A program made the translations under genes and the position numbers. Source: Blastopirellula marina (GTDB taxonomy: Bacteria > Planctomycetota > Planctomycetia > Pirellulales > Pirellulaceae). Taken from it: a stretch of DNA of 64,000 nucleotides. Below the pieces are notes generated by a model. That model did no database searches, was not told the origin of the DNA, and saw only the letters and a program-made list of their open reading frames with translations. Below are positions 17,528-27,251 of the stretch, in pieces (the first letter of the stretch is position 1; every line of letters begins with the position of its first letter). The DNA lies in NCBI RefSeq assembly GCF_002967765.1, contig NZ_PUHY01000010.1:806001-870000 (forward strand). Direction: 5' to 3'.

Positions 17528-18310
17528 CTAATTGGCCGGGGCGGGTTCTTCACTTTCGGGCTTCGTCAAAGCGTTCACCCCTTTGGTCATGCGATAGAAG
17601 GCGTCGTCTAGCGACTCGCCAGGCTCTTTCATCGCGTCGATACTTCCGTCGTAGATTAAGCGACCTTCGTTAATCACAATAGCGCGGGTCGCAAGGGCAT
17701 CGACCTCTTGGAAGATGTGGGTCGAAAGCAGGATTGTTTTCTCTTGGCCAAGGCGACGAATCATATCACGCACACCACGAATTTGGTTCGGATCGAGGCC
17801 TGAGGTCGGTTCGTCCAGAATCAGCACTTCCGGTTCGTGCAAAATAGCCTGAGCCATGCCAACACGCTGCTTATAACCCTTGGAGAGCTTCGCGATTGGC
17901 TTGTGCAGCACCGTGTGTAGGTTACACAAATCGACAACCGCCGCGATGCGTTCGTTGCGACGTTCCGGCGACATGCCTCGAGCTTCGCCAATAAACCACA
18001 GCAAGCTATGCGGGGTTGCGTCGGGATAAAGAGGACCGTTTTCAGGCAAGTAACCTAAAAGCGACGAACCTTGCAAACGCTGTGTCGCCATGTTGTAGCC
18101 GGCGATCCGAGCCACCCCCTCGCTAGGCGAGAGGTAGCCAGTCAGCAGTTTCATGGTCGTGCTTTTCCCGGCACCGTTGGGACCGAGAAAAGCAACCACT
18201 TCACCACGATGTATCTTAAAGCTCACATCGCGCGAGGCAGCGAAGATTCCGTAGAACTTGGAAAGGCGGTCCGCTTCGATCATGGGGAGATCGGCGTTTT
18301 GATCAACCAT
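17528..18310 (-). CDS. ABC transporter ATP-binding protein (GldA-like)
   Basis: This 260-residue ATPase drives the fused permease encoded 11 bases downstream. It shows Walker A GPNGAGKSTTMKLL (near 42), the Q-loop region YLPENGPLY, the signature LSKGYKQRVGMAQAIL, Walker B VLILDEPTSGLD and the H-loop STHIFQEV. It has the usual size for ABC-2 exporter ATPases. In Bacteroidota the GldA-F-G set supports gliding motility. Here it only indicates an ABC-2 exporter of that architecture; gliding should not be inferred. Confidence 0.93.
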   Translation of the reverse strand: MVDQNADLPMIEADRLSKFYGIFAASRDVSFKIHRGEVVAFLGPNGAGKSTTMKLLTGYLSPSEGVARIAGYNMATQRLQGSSLLGYLPENGPLYPDATPHSLLWFIGEARGMSPERRNERIAAVVDLCNLHTVLHKPIAKLSKGYKQRVGMAQAILHEPEVLILDEPTSGLDPNQIRGVRDMIRRLGQEKTILLSTHIFQEVDALATRAIVINEGRLIYDGSIDAMKEPGESLDDAFYRMTKGVNALTKPESEEPAPAN

Positions 18311-18482
18311 ATCAGTTCTTCTTCTGGGCTATCTGAAAAGAATAGGGCAGGGGACTCTCATTCAAGAGTCCGACCATATTAGGCAAAGTCAAAACACGTA
18401 GTGTAACGCAAGCCCCGGAAGACATAAACTCCGGTCTGATTAAGACTTGCCGAAACAAGTCGATTGGCGACAACCGACTCGA

Positions 18483-20093
18483 CTACACGACGCTGGACAG
18501 TTGCAACGGCAGATGGCGATTCCAATGTTTGTCGTCCATTTGCGGATAATCCATCCGCAAATGAACCCCGCGAGATTCCTGCCGTAGAAAGGCTGCCTGG
18601 GCCATGACACGGGCCACAACCAGCATGTTTTGCAGTTCCCAACCGCGTGGATGATCGAACTGCTGCGGCAGGACGTACCGGCACCAGGCTTCGATCGTCT
18701 CAATCGCGTCTTCCAGGCCGTGGGCTTCGCGGCGAACGCCGACATTACGCCACATGAGGCTTTTCAGCGAATTGCGAATGTCCTCGAGATCGAGCGGTTC
18801 GCTCGCCTCGGCGACTGGATGAGTCAAATTGATGGCTTCGAAACGGTCCGGCATCGCGAGCGCGCCCTCTGACGCGTTGCGACCAGTCCTCTTACCGTAT
18901 ACGAGCCCTTCCAGCAAACTGTTCGATGCCAAACGATTTGCTCCGTGCAAACCGCTGCTGGTCACCTCGCCAGCGGCCCACAAATTGGGAATCGAAGTCC
19001 GCCCATCGGTATCGACGGTGATCCCCCCGATCATGTAATGCGCCCCTGGCCGAACTGGGATGCGATCGGTCGTGATGTCGATGCCAAATTTGCGACAACT
19101 GGCATCAATGCCGGGGAAGCGCCGTTTGACAAACTCTGGATCGAGGTGTTCCATCGTCAAATAGACGTTGGGATGTCGAGTTAGTTCCATCTGCGAAACG
19201 ATCGCCTGCGAGACGATATCGCGCGGAGCCAATTCCCCCCGCGGATCGTAATCGGTCATGAACCGGCGGCCATTGCGATCGACTAGGTAGCCACCTTCTC
19301 CGCGAACCGCTTCAGTGATCAAGCTGCGGCTACTACCCGCGATATAGAGCACCGTAGGATGAAACTGCATGAATTCCATGTCACGCGTTTCCGCTCCGGC
19401 ACGCAGGGCCATCGCGATTCCGTCACCGGTAGCCACACCAGGGTTGGTTGACTCGCGGTAGATTTGTCCGACTCCGCCTGAGGCCAGAATGGTTTGCTTC
19501 GCCCAAATGAGCGTTCGGCCATGTTTCTCGTCGGAAGCTAAAGCGCCGCGGCAAACTCCATCGTGGGTGATCAGGTCCTGGGTAAATTCGTTCTGCCAGA
19601 TTTGCGTGTTGGGTCGCGAGCGGACCATCTCAACAACCGACCGAATCACCTCTTTACCGGTGGCATCCCCTAACGCATGGACAATCCGATCGCGGCCGTG
19701 GCCACCTTCGCGTGTGAGGGCCAAGCGGCCATCAACGCGGTCGAACTCGGTCCCCCATTGGATCAACTCGCGAATGCATTCTGGACCTTCTTTGACGACC
19801 AGATCGACCACTTCCTTGTCGCACAGACTACCACCGGCGGTGATGGTATCGGCGACGTGATCTTCAAAGCGATCTTCTTCGTCCAGCACGCCGGCGATAC
19901 CGCCTTGGGCGTAGTTGCTGTTCGACTCCTGGATCTGCTCTTTGGAAAGAATCAGCGCCGAGAGATTGGGATCAACTTCCAGGGCTGCCCTCAATCCGGC
20001 AATGCCTCCACCGATGATCAGCACGTCGGTGAAATAGTGGGAGACACTCTTCGGATGGAAGGGGACCAAGTATCGGGGGACGTGAGGTGCCAT
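18483..20093 (-). CDS. nadB: L-aspartate oxidase
   Basis: This 536-residue flavoenzyme oxidises L-aspartate to iminoaspartate, the first step of de novo NAD synthesis. The FAD-binding motif DVLIIGGGIAGLRAALEV lies near residue 24. Further hallmarks are SNYAQGGIAGVLDEEDRFEDH, the HALGDATGKE stretch, RDMEFMQFHPT and the HYMIGGITVDTDGRTS region, with a C-terminal helical domain. Length matches the family. nadA and nadC are not in the window, and no operon partner is evident. Confidence 0.95.
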   Translation of the reverse strand: MAPHVPRYLVPFHPKSVSHYFTDVLIIGGGIAGLRAALEVDPNLSALILSKEQIQESNSNYAQGGIAGVLDEEDRFEDHVADTITAGGSLCDKEVVDLVVKEGPECIRELIQWGTEFDRVDGRLALTREGGHGRDRIVHALGDATGKEVIRSVVEMVRSRPNTQIWQNEFTQDLITHDGVCRGALASDEKHGRTLIWAKQTILASGGVGQIYRESTNPGVATGDGIAMALRAGAETRDMEFMQFHPTVLYIAGSSRSLITEAVRGEGGYLVDRNGRRFMTDYDPRGELAPRDIVSQAIVSQMELTRHPNVYLTMEHLDPEFVKRRFPGIDASCRKFGIDITTDRIPVRPGAHYMIGGITVDTDGRTSIPNLWAAGEVTSSGLHGANRLASNSLLEGLVYGKRTGRNASEGALAMPDRFEAINLTHPVAEASEPLDLEDIRNSLKSLMWRNVGVRREAHGLEDAIETIEAWCRYVLPQQFDHPRGWELQNMLVVARVMAQAAFLRQESRGVHLRMDYPQMDDKHWNRHLPLQLSSVV

Positions 20094-20229
20094 GCGCCTT
20101 ACACGGTTGCATCGTGCATGGCAGGGAAGGGGCCGCCCACATCGCGATAGGGGCTGGACTCGTTTCCCTGCATAGTATGCCCGGTTAGATGAAACTCAGG
20201 GGAATTCGCTATTTTCCTTAACCGAGGCT

Positions 20230-23200
20230 TTATTGAGAAGCCCCCTTGAGGTAGGCCCGATACTGCTCGAGAAACGCCGGCGGAGGTGTGGTTCGCTGGA
20301 CGTCGCCAGATCCACCCGAAGTAGCATTGCGGGCCTCGACTCGGCGCGTGGTATCTTGCCCGCGAGAAAGTCCCAAGCTTCGCAGGGCTTCGTTCAATTC
20401 TCGTTTGGCACCAGTATCGGTAGAGTCGGCGGCCTGTTTCATCTTCTGCCAGCGATTCATAAACCGCTGGAAGTCGTCTTTGGTCCAGCCAAGTTCATCC
20501 AGCATCTCCTGGTCAGGGCTTCCTTTTTGATGCTCTAGCTTGTCGAGCACCATGTCAGTTGCCTTCTTGGCGTATTCCAGATTCGCTGCATCTTCACCCG
20601 GTTCTACGATTGGGCCATCGTAATTTGGCGTGGAATTACCTGACTCAAGACCGCCGCCCTGCGAGATCGGCGAGTTCCCGGGACCTTTACCACTTTGCGT
20701 GGGATCGGTTTTCTGTTGCTGCGAATCTTGGGGGCCATTCTCGGACGATGCACCGTTCTCAGTGGGCTTCTCGCCGGAAGAAGATTGTGTCGTCTGTGAT
20801 CCTTCGCCCTGTTCGTTCCCGCTGGAACCCGTCTGCTTGTCGGCTTGAGGACCATCGCCGCCATCTTCGCCGGTTTCTCCCATTCCTTGCTGGTTGGCGG
20901 CACCGGCGCCTTCGTCAGCAGCGCTTGTGCTTCCAGCACTATCGTTGCCGGCCTGCTGAGCGGATTGGCCTCCACCGGCTCCACCACCGCCACTTTCGTC
21001 CCCTTGCTGATCCCCCTTGCTTTGCGATTGCTTGTCGCTGTTGGAAGGGGACTTAGGCGTTTCACCTTGCTCACCCTTATTGCCGTCTTCCGCTTGCGTA
21101 TCGTTTTCGCGCTGCTTGTTGCTGCGGTCAGCACTCGACTCAGGGCTGCCGGTGTCGTCTTCATTGCCTTCATTGCCGGCACCCGAGTCCGTGTTATCCC
21201 CCATTCCCTTATCGCCGGGACGTTCCGACTCGTTGGTCGAGTTGGCATCGGTTTCTTTCTGAGTCGCGCCCCCTTTGTTTTGGCCAGCACCTTGTTCGTT
21301 GTTTTGTGTGTTCCGCTCGGAAGCTTCTCCTTCGTTGTTGTCGGTGGTGCCAGGCTGACCGTCTTGTTTCTCTTGTTCGGTCGCGTTTTCGCCGCCAGCC
21401 GACTTCTCGGGCTTGGCTGCGTTGTCGACGCCACTTCCTTCCGGCTTCATACCTTCTTGCTGTCCAGACGAGCCATCTTGGCTGTCCATGTTGCCTGAGC
21501 CCTGATTCTTTTGATCAGGCTGCCCCTTGTTTTCGCCTGCGGATCCCTCACCAGGGTTCTCTTGTTCCGATGGATCGGAAGGTTTTTGCTCACCAGTCGA
21601 GGTGCCACCCTGAGATTGAGGACCATTTTGCTGGGGTTGATCCTGCGAGCCGGCATTCTCAGGCGAGGGTTTTTGTCCCTCCCCTTGTTGCTGCTGTTGT
21701 TGCTTCTCGTTCAGGTATTCTTGCAATCGCTCGAATGCGTCGCCATCTTGCGAACCATCGGACGCGACCGGATCAGGCTTGCGTTGGACGGTCGAATTCT
21801 CGTTTGGCTCCGTCGAGGAGTCACCTTTTTGAAGTTCTCCTTGGCTGTTCGGGTCGCCGGGCTTGCCGTTGCCTTTGCCACTTGGACTTCCAGCCTGATC
21901 CGATTGATTTTGCGATCGGTTTTGCTGATCGGATTTGGACGAAGGCTTTCCCCCTTGTCCGCCAGAGGCTTGGGATTGTGAGTCTTGGCTTCCTTCCTGA
22001 TCCTCAGATCCAGAGGCACCACCTTCGCCCATCTGCGATTGGGAATCTTGCGGCTCGCCCGACTCGGCACCTTCTTGCGAGTCAGAGCCTTCCCCTTGCT
22101 GTTGCTGCTGTTGGTCTTGAGGCTGCTGTTCGCCTTCCTTCGATTCCGCGGATCCTGAGCTTCCTTTGCCGGAATCTTCCTGACTTTGCGACTCGTTCTC
22201 CCCCTCTTGAGATTTATCGTTTTGCCCCTTCACACCTTCCTGGCCGGACTGACCTTCGGAACCTTCTTCGCCTTCACCCTTCGAAGATTCATCTCCCTCG
22301 GAGCCCGGTTCCTGGTCAGACATATCTCCCTGGTCACCAGACTCGTCTTGCTTACCTTGTTTGCCGGCATTCTCGGCTTGTTGATCTTGATTTTGCTCAC
22401 CCTCGGAATTGCTTCCGTCGGATGGCTGATTCGGATCTTGCTTGTTACCTTGCGGATTGTCAAACGCGGGGACAATGCGGACAATCCGTGGGCGAGACTC
22501 GGTCACATTGGGGCGAAGTTGGCCTTCGTAATCGGTGCGGGTGTCTTCCGCGATACCGATCAATTTGACGACGTCACCATTCTTCAAACCATACTTAGAT
22601 GGGACGAAGGTCCATGACTGGATGGTTTGCCCAGACCTAGGTTCAGCCAGAAGCGATTGATCGATCAGCGGCTGTTCTTTCTCGGTCGCAACAACGCGAA
22701 TCTGACGAATTCCGAAGTCAGGATCGATCGCTCTCAACTTGGCCTGCAGTGAACCGTTCTCGGGCACTTCGACTTCCGCAGCGGTTGGCTCGATCCACTG
22801 AATTTCCGGCGGCAGATCACGTTGCACGTCGATGTGGTAAAGCACCGGATGTGGATTCATCACGCCATCTTCAGTGCGGAATCGGACTTGGTACGAGCGA
22901 TATTTCCCCGAAGTACCAGCTTCATTTAACGCAAGCGGAAATCGCACACTGGCTTTATTCGGCGAGTCGGCGTCGACGCGCATCGGAATCGTATTGAGCG
23001 TGACGACGGGGCCACCTTCAATTGGATCGAATTCGATGTAGGCCTTTTGAATCGGACGATTGGCGATCGCACGAAGAGTGACCATCGTGCCTTCGAGGGC
23101 ACGGATGTGCCCATCTCCTTCTTGTTCGCGTGACGCCTCGCGTGTGTAAGAGGGGAAGTCGTATCGCAGGGAAGCGATATCGATGGAAGGAGCTTCCAGC

Positions 23201-24105
23201 GTGATCACATCGTAGTCACGCGTCACCGCGTCGCCAGCTTCGATGCGATAGGTCAAATCTTGCTGGATGCCGGTCTCAGAGGTTTTCAGCAACGCGTGAA
23301 ACGAATAACCATCGTCACCGACTTCCAAAGGAATTTTCTGATCGACCAGTTGGCCATCCTTGGTCGAGAAGACGACGTTCATTTCTTCTGAAATCGAAAT
23401 GTCATAGATCTTGGCCGATACCTGGAGACTTTCTCCCTGATATATCGAAGTGGAACCTGGCTCGACGTCTTCGATTTTGACACGCGATGGACGAGCGATT
23501 TCCTGCCAAGGAAGCAACACGCGGGCAGCCGTTTGAAGCGGGTCCTTCGGGGAGAGCACCTTGTACAACCCAAACAACACGGTCAGGGCAGCCAGCACGT
23601 AGCCAATCCGAATCGCTTTCGTGTAGTCGACGAGATGCTCGAGCTTAAGAGAGGAAACATCGGTCGCCGCTTGCGACTCAATTGCCTCGAGAACGGCCTT
23701 CCGCGTTCCTTGTTGATTCTGACTTAGAAACAGAAAATTAAGCAGGCTGTTCTTTAATGTTGGCTGTCCTTGCTCGATCATCCTGGCCGCGTACAACGGG
23801 TTGATGGAGTGGACCAATAAAGGAACAACGTACACCCATAGAAACGCGACCGCAGCGCCCACATAAACCAGGAACGCGATCAGGCGTGCCCAGAAATCGA
23901 GGCCAATAATCCAATGATCCACGACAGCGAGTGTCAGCAGAAACAACAACGAACCAGCCCCGAACAGTAGCAAGCCAGCCGCAAGTTCGGCCAGTTTCAC
24001 GCTTCGCCGGGTACTGTTGATCTTCCGGCGAATGAAGTCTTGGCCTGCACTGCTCACAGGTCGCGATTCAGCCGGCGTCATGGTGCTTGGTGCGTCGGTC
24101 GACAT
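20230..24105 (-). CDS. Giant membrane protein with long Q/G/S/E/N-rich disordered region
   Basis: Start ATG 24105 follows GAGAAG and avoids an implausible longer N-terminus, giving 1291 residues. Residues 30-95 hold two membrane helices, and a third lies near 155-175. Residues about 200-540 look like beta-rich extracytoplasmic domains (for example DLTYRIEAGDAVTRDYDV). From about 565 to 1170 the sequence is almost entirely Gln, Gly, Ser, Glu, Asn, Asp and Lys with no fixed repeat unit. The last 110 residues are again ordered, with LDELGWTKDDFQRFMNRWQK. It resembles the DUF4175-like membrane proteins found near MoxR/DUF58 genes in planctomycetes, but no such neighbours are present. Function is unknown. 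Confidence 0.85.
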   Translation of the reverse strand: MSTDAPSTMTPAESRPVSSAGQDFIRRKINSTRRSVKLAELAAGLLLFGAGSLLFLLTLAVVDHWIIGLDFWARLIAFLVYVGAAVAFLWVYVVPLLVHSINPLYAARMIEQGQPTLKNSLLNFLFLSQNQQGTRKAVLEAIESQAATDVSSLKLEHLVDYTKAIRIGYVLAALTVLFGLYKVLSPKDPLQTAARVLLPWQEIARPSRVKIEDVEPGSTSIYQGESLQVSAKIYDISISEEMNVVFSTKDGQLVDQKIPLEVGDDGYSFHALLKTSETGIQQDLTYRIEAGDAVTRDYDVITLEAPSIDIASLRYDFPSYTREASREQEGDGHIRALEGTMVTLRAIANRPIQKAYIEFDPIEGGPVVTLNTIPMRVDADSPNKASVRFPLALNEAGTSGKYRSYQVRFRTEDGVMNPHPVLYHIDVQRDLPPEIQWIEPTAAEVEVPENGSLQAKLRAIDPDFGIRQIRVVATEKEQPLIDQSLLAEPRSGQTIQSWTFVPSKYGLKNGDVVKLIGIAEDTRTDYEGQLRPNVTESRPRIVRIVPAFDNPQGNKQDPNQPSDGSNSEGEQNQDQQAENAGKQGKQDESGDQGDMSDQEPGSEGDESSKGEGEEGSEGQSGQEGVKGQNDKSQEGENESQSQEDSGKGSSGSAESKEGEQQPQDQQQQQQGEGSDSQEGAESGEPQDSQSQMGEGGASGSEDQEGSQDSQSQASGGQGGKPSSKSDQQNRSQNQSDQAGSPSGKGNGKPGDPNSQGELQKGDSSTEPNENSTVQRKPDPVASDGSQDGDAFERLQEYLNEKQQQQQQGEGQKPSPENAGSQDQPQQNGPQSQGGTSTGEQKPSDPSEQENPGEGSAGENKGQPDQKNQGSGNMDSQDGSSGQQEGMKPEGSGVDNAAKPEKSAGGENATEQEKQDGQPGTTDNNEGEASERNTQNNEQGAGQNKGGATQKETDANSTNESERPGDKGMGDNTDSGAGNEGNEDDTGSPESSADRSNKQRENDTQAEDGNKGEQGETPKSPSNSDKQSQSKGDQQGDESGGGGAGGGQSAQQAGNDSAGSTSAADEGAGAANQQGMGETGEDGGDGPQADKQTGSSGNEQGEGSQTTQSSSGEKPTENGASSENGPQDSQQQKTDPTQSGKGPGNSPISQGGGLESGNSTPNYDGPIVEPGEDAANLEYAKKATDMVLDKLEHQKGSPDQEMLDELGWTKDDFQRFMNRWQKMKQAADSTDTGAKRELNEALRSLGLSRGQDTTRRVEARNATSGGSGDVQRTTPPPAFLEQYRAYLKGASQ

Positions 24106-24395
24106 GAATTCTTCTCGGCGATTGCCGGGGAAGTGCGACACGTGGAAACATGCGCGCACAATGAGGAAAAGTAGGAACCTACCTATTATAAGAGACGATT
24201 CCTGGAAGGCAGTAGTTTTGCAGCAATTTGCGAACTCTAGCCAGTTTGGCGGAAGTTTTTTCCGAGATAATCGGTACGATTCCGGCCGAAGTCATCCGTG
24301 GGTTCCAAACGATAATCCCCCCGTCAGCACCAATCCAGGCAGAAGTCTACCGCCAATTGGGTAGACCAGATGAGCCTTCCTAGCTCCTTCGTGCT

Positions 24396-25790
24396 CTAGC
24401 GATGCAAAGGAGACGTCTTCGCGGTCGCGTAGAATTCGCGAAGCTGCTGCTGTTCGGCCAAAGAAAGCTGACTGCCGTCGACGTAAACTTCGTCCACTCT
24501 TGCGAGCTTTCGCAGGTAAGGAAGGTCGCTGGAACTGATCGGCGTATTGAACAGAGAGACACCGCGGAGATTCGGGAGCGTGGCCAATTTCGCCAACTTC
24601 TCGCCAGAGACTTTGGTATTGCTCAGATCGATCCACTCAAGCGTCTTGATCTTGGCCAGGTGATCGAGGACATCGCCGTCCAGTTGCGTGTCGCCCAAGT
24701 GCAACTCGCGAAGGGCTGGCAGACAACCAAGCTCGGCAATCCCATCGTTGGTGATTGCCGTGTTGGTAAGTTTCAGAATATGTAACTCGTTGAGCGACTT
24801 CAGTTGCGAGAGCCCCTGATCGGTCGCCTTGGCATTGGAGAGATCGAGAAACTCAAGCTGCGGAAAGTTGCTGACCGAGGTCAAAAACTGATCACCAGCC
24901 GCGGTATCGCTCAGATCGAGGGTCATTAACTTGGTCGTAGGACTAGGCATCGAGCAAGGCGCATCCGCCAAAGCAGACTTGGCTACGCAAATCGATTCGA
25001 CATTGGGCATCGAAGCCAATTGAGCCAACCCAGTCATCGTCAGTTTGGTTGCCTCGAAACGAATCTCTACTAAGCCGGTCAGCTGGGCGACTTGGTTAGC
25101 GACCTCATCATTTACTTTCTCGCCTTGCAGCGACAATGTGCCAAGACATGGGAAATCTCCCTGCTGCAAGTACCATGGTCCTGCCAAGTCCGCGTCAGAG
25201 ACCGTCAGCGTCGAAAGGCGTGGAAGCCGCTTCAAGTACTGAAAACTTTGGTGAGTGACCGGCAAGGTCTCAAGTTCGACGTGCTTCAGGTTCTGAAGCT
25301 CTTCGAGATACCAAATTCCATGATCGGAGACCTTTGTTTCGGCAATGCGAATTGCCTGCAGGCTCGGAATTTCGGCGACGGTCGACATGCCACTGTCGTC
25401 CAAACTTTTATCGAGCTGTAATTCGGACAACTGAGACAGTTGGCGAAGACAATTTCGGACCTCGCCGGCAGAGGGGGTATTGTGCAAGGCTAACAGCTTC
25501 ACAGAAGGAAGCTGGAGGAGTAACTCCCAGTGAGAGTCTTCCATTTTGGCACCGTCAACGCGGATGCACCCATACTCGGGCCAATTAACGATGTCGTCTG
25601 AGAGAGAAGCGCCGTATCCAAACAAACAGCCGCTTTGCTCTAGCTGGGCGACGATCCGTTCCACTTCAGGATCGATTGCTCCTCCAATCCCAGGGGGGAT
25701 CGGCGGAATGCCAGGAGGCTGGGCGAAGGCCAGCCCAGTCGTGCTCAGAAGTGTTGTAAATGCAATTAAATTGAGACAACCGCGCCACAT
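24396..25790 (-). CDS. Secreted leucine-rich-repeat protein (diverged member of array)
   Basis: This 464-residue protein has a signal peptide (residues 1-23, ending GLAFAQ), a short Pro/Ile/Gly stretch and then about fifteen LRRs of 22-24 residues. Typical units read LRELHLGDTQLDGDVLDHLA and LEFLDLSNAKATDQGLSQL, the ribonuclease-inhibitor/RNI-like style common in planctomycetes. The N-terminal EVERIVAQLEQSGCLFGYGA resembles, in weakened form, the N-terminal box of the four paralogs further right. Exported LRR solenoids usually bind other proteins; the partner is unknown. Confidence 0.9.
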   Translation of the reverse strand: MWRGCLNLIAFTTLLSTTGLAFAQPPGIPPIPPGIGGAIDPEVERIVAQLEQSGCLFGYGASLSDDIVNWPEYGCIRVDGAKMEDSHWELLLQLPSVKLLALHNTPSAGEVRNCLRQLSQLSELQLDKSLDDSGMSTVAEIPSLQAIRIAETKVSDHGIWYLEELQNLKHVELETLPVTHQSFQYLKRLPRLSTLTVSDADLAGPWYLQQGDFPCLGTLSLQGEKVNDEVANQVAQLTGLVEIRFEATKLTMTGLAQLASMPNVESICVAKSALADAPCSMPSPTTKLMTLDLSDTAAGDQFLTSVSNFPQLEFLDLSNAKATDQGLSQLKSLNELHILKLTNTAITNDGIAELGCLPALRELHLGDTQLDGDVLDHLAKIKTLEWIDLSNTKVSGEKLAKLATLPNLRGVSLFNTPISSSDLPYLRKLARVDEVYVDGSQLSLAEQQQLREFYATAKTSPLHR

Positions 25791-26004
25791 TGGATACCCT
25801 CCTGACTTATCGGGAAAGGGCGTCGAAACGCTTCCCGATCTGCCCGTCCATGCACATTCCCCTGATTGAGTTATTCATTGAACGTCACAAGCGGGGAAAG
25901 TTCAATATCGGATGGCAGGTATCGAGCAGATTTCCACGAACCGGTTCGCAAAAGCTTCCCTAAGTCGGACCCCCGCAACTATTACCCATTGGGTAATCAT
26001 TCGC

Positions 26005-27093
26005 TTAGTTGCTGAGCGGGGCAATCACGCGCAGGTTCGGCAGCTTCTCACTCAGCTGGTCAACGCCAGCTTGTGTGACTTCCGTATTGCGTAGATGCAA
26101 GGTCTCCAAGCGATGGGCATCACGCAAGTTTTCCAACCCTTTGTCAGTGATGGGTGTCAGGTGCAGATAGAGGTAGTTGAGTGACTTCAATTTGCTCAGC
26201 GAGAGCATGGCCGCATCAATCAGGTTCGAATGGGAAATGGCCAAGTGCTGAACCTTTTGCAGACCCTCAAAAGCATCAAAGTTATCAGCTGGGAATTCAC
26301 AGTGATGCAGGTTTAAGTGCTCTAGATTGTTGAGCTTACGAAACACATCCATGTCGGCCGATTGAAACGTCGCATTAGATAGGGTCAGCGTTTTCAGCTT
26401 GGTCAGTCCAGACAACGACTGCAGCGTCCGGCCAGGGACGTTACCAAAGCTAATCGACAACGTTTCGATCTCATGCAAGTTCTCGATACCATCCAAGGAA
26501 ACGCTCTTTGCATTGGCATCGTAGATTGAGAGCTGCGAAAGCTTCGGCAAGCGGGACAGGTAGCTGAAATACTCCGAAGCGTTCCCATCGACCTTGACCG
26601 ACAGTTGCTCAAGCTGGGTGAGCTCTTCCAGGTACCATAAGCCGACCGGCGTGAACTGATTACCGTCGAGTTGCAAAGAAACCAGATTCGAGAACTGCGC
26701 GATTTGCATCAGATCGTTATCGGTCGCCTTGCCGAAAACGTGCAAATGCTGCAGTTCGCTGAGCTGAGAGATGACGTTCCAAGTTCGGGGACTGAGCTCG
26801 AAATTCGCCCCCAGCCAAAGCCGTTCCACCCGCGGAAGGGCGAGAAGGGCTTGCAAATTCTCTTCGTTGGCTCGCGTGCCGTAGAGATTCACATAGTACG
26901 AAGTCTGCTCTTCGTAGTTCTCGTAGAAGTCGACGTGAGCCCCGTTCTTCTGCAACAACTGGACGGCTCGACGGATCTCCGGCGACTCATAATCACGATC
27001 GTCAGCCCAAGCCTGGCGGACGCTTCCCACCGACAACAGCAACAACACCCCAACGATCAGCAAGCGAAGCGTGAATTGAGGAGCGGTCATCAA
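26005..27093 (-). CDS. Secreted leucine-rich-repeat protein, YESPEI family
   Basis: This 362-residue protein starts with a signal peptide (residues 1-30, ending RQAWA). The mature N-terminus is DDRDYESPEIRRAVQLLQKN, a box shared with paralogs at 30735 and 31966. It is followed by YYVNLYGTRANEENLQALLA and about eleven LRRs such as LEHLNLHHCEFPADNFDAFE and LETLHLRNTEVTQAGVDQLS. It lies 214 bases upstream of the 464-residue LRR gene in the same direction. It has no enzymatic motifs. A periplasmic or surface binding role is inferred. Confidence 0.9.
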   Translation of the reverse strand: MMTAPQFTLRLLIVGVLLLLSVGSVRQAWADDRDYESPEIRRAVQLLQKNGAHVDFYENYEEQTSYYVNLYGTRANEENLQALLALPRVERLWLGANFELSPRTWNVISQLSELQHLHVFGKATDNDLMQIAQFSNLVSLQLDGNQFTPVGLWYLEELTQLEQLSVKVDGNASEYFSYLSRLPKLSQLSIYDANAKSVSLDGIENLHEIETLSISFGNVPGRTLQSLSGLTKLKTLTLSNATFQSADMDVFRKLNNLEHLNLHHCEFPADNFDAFEGLQKVQHLAISHSNLIDAAMLSLSKLKSLNYLYLHLTPITDKGLENLRDAHRLETLHLRNTEVTQAGVDQLSEKLPNLRVIAPLSN

Positions 27094-27251
27094 CGGTTCC
27101 TTCAGAGATGGCGGGAGGCCGATTTCCGCGCGGCAGCGAATCCGATACCATGCGGGTGTCAGCGTTAATCGCTGAAATCACAACAATTTCCGAAAATCAC
27201 GATCGACTGGATTCACAGCTGATCGTTGACCTCAATTATAAGGTAAACGGT

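Noticed and set aside
21306-22568. Plus-strand frame (420 codons) opposite the disordered region of the giant membrane protein
   Set aside because: It is rich in Arg/Pro/Ser/His, arises from antisense of Q/G/S/E codons, and lacks a start context.
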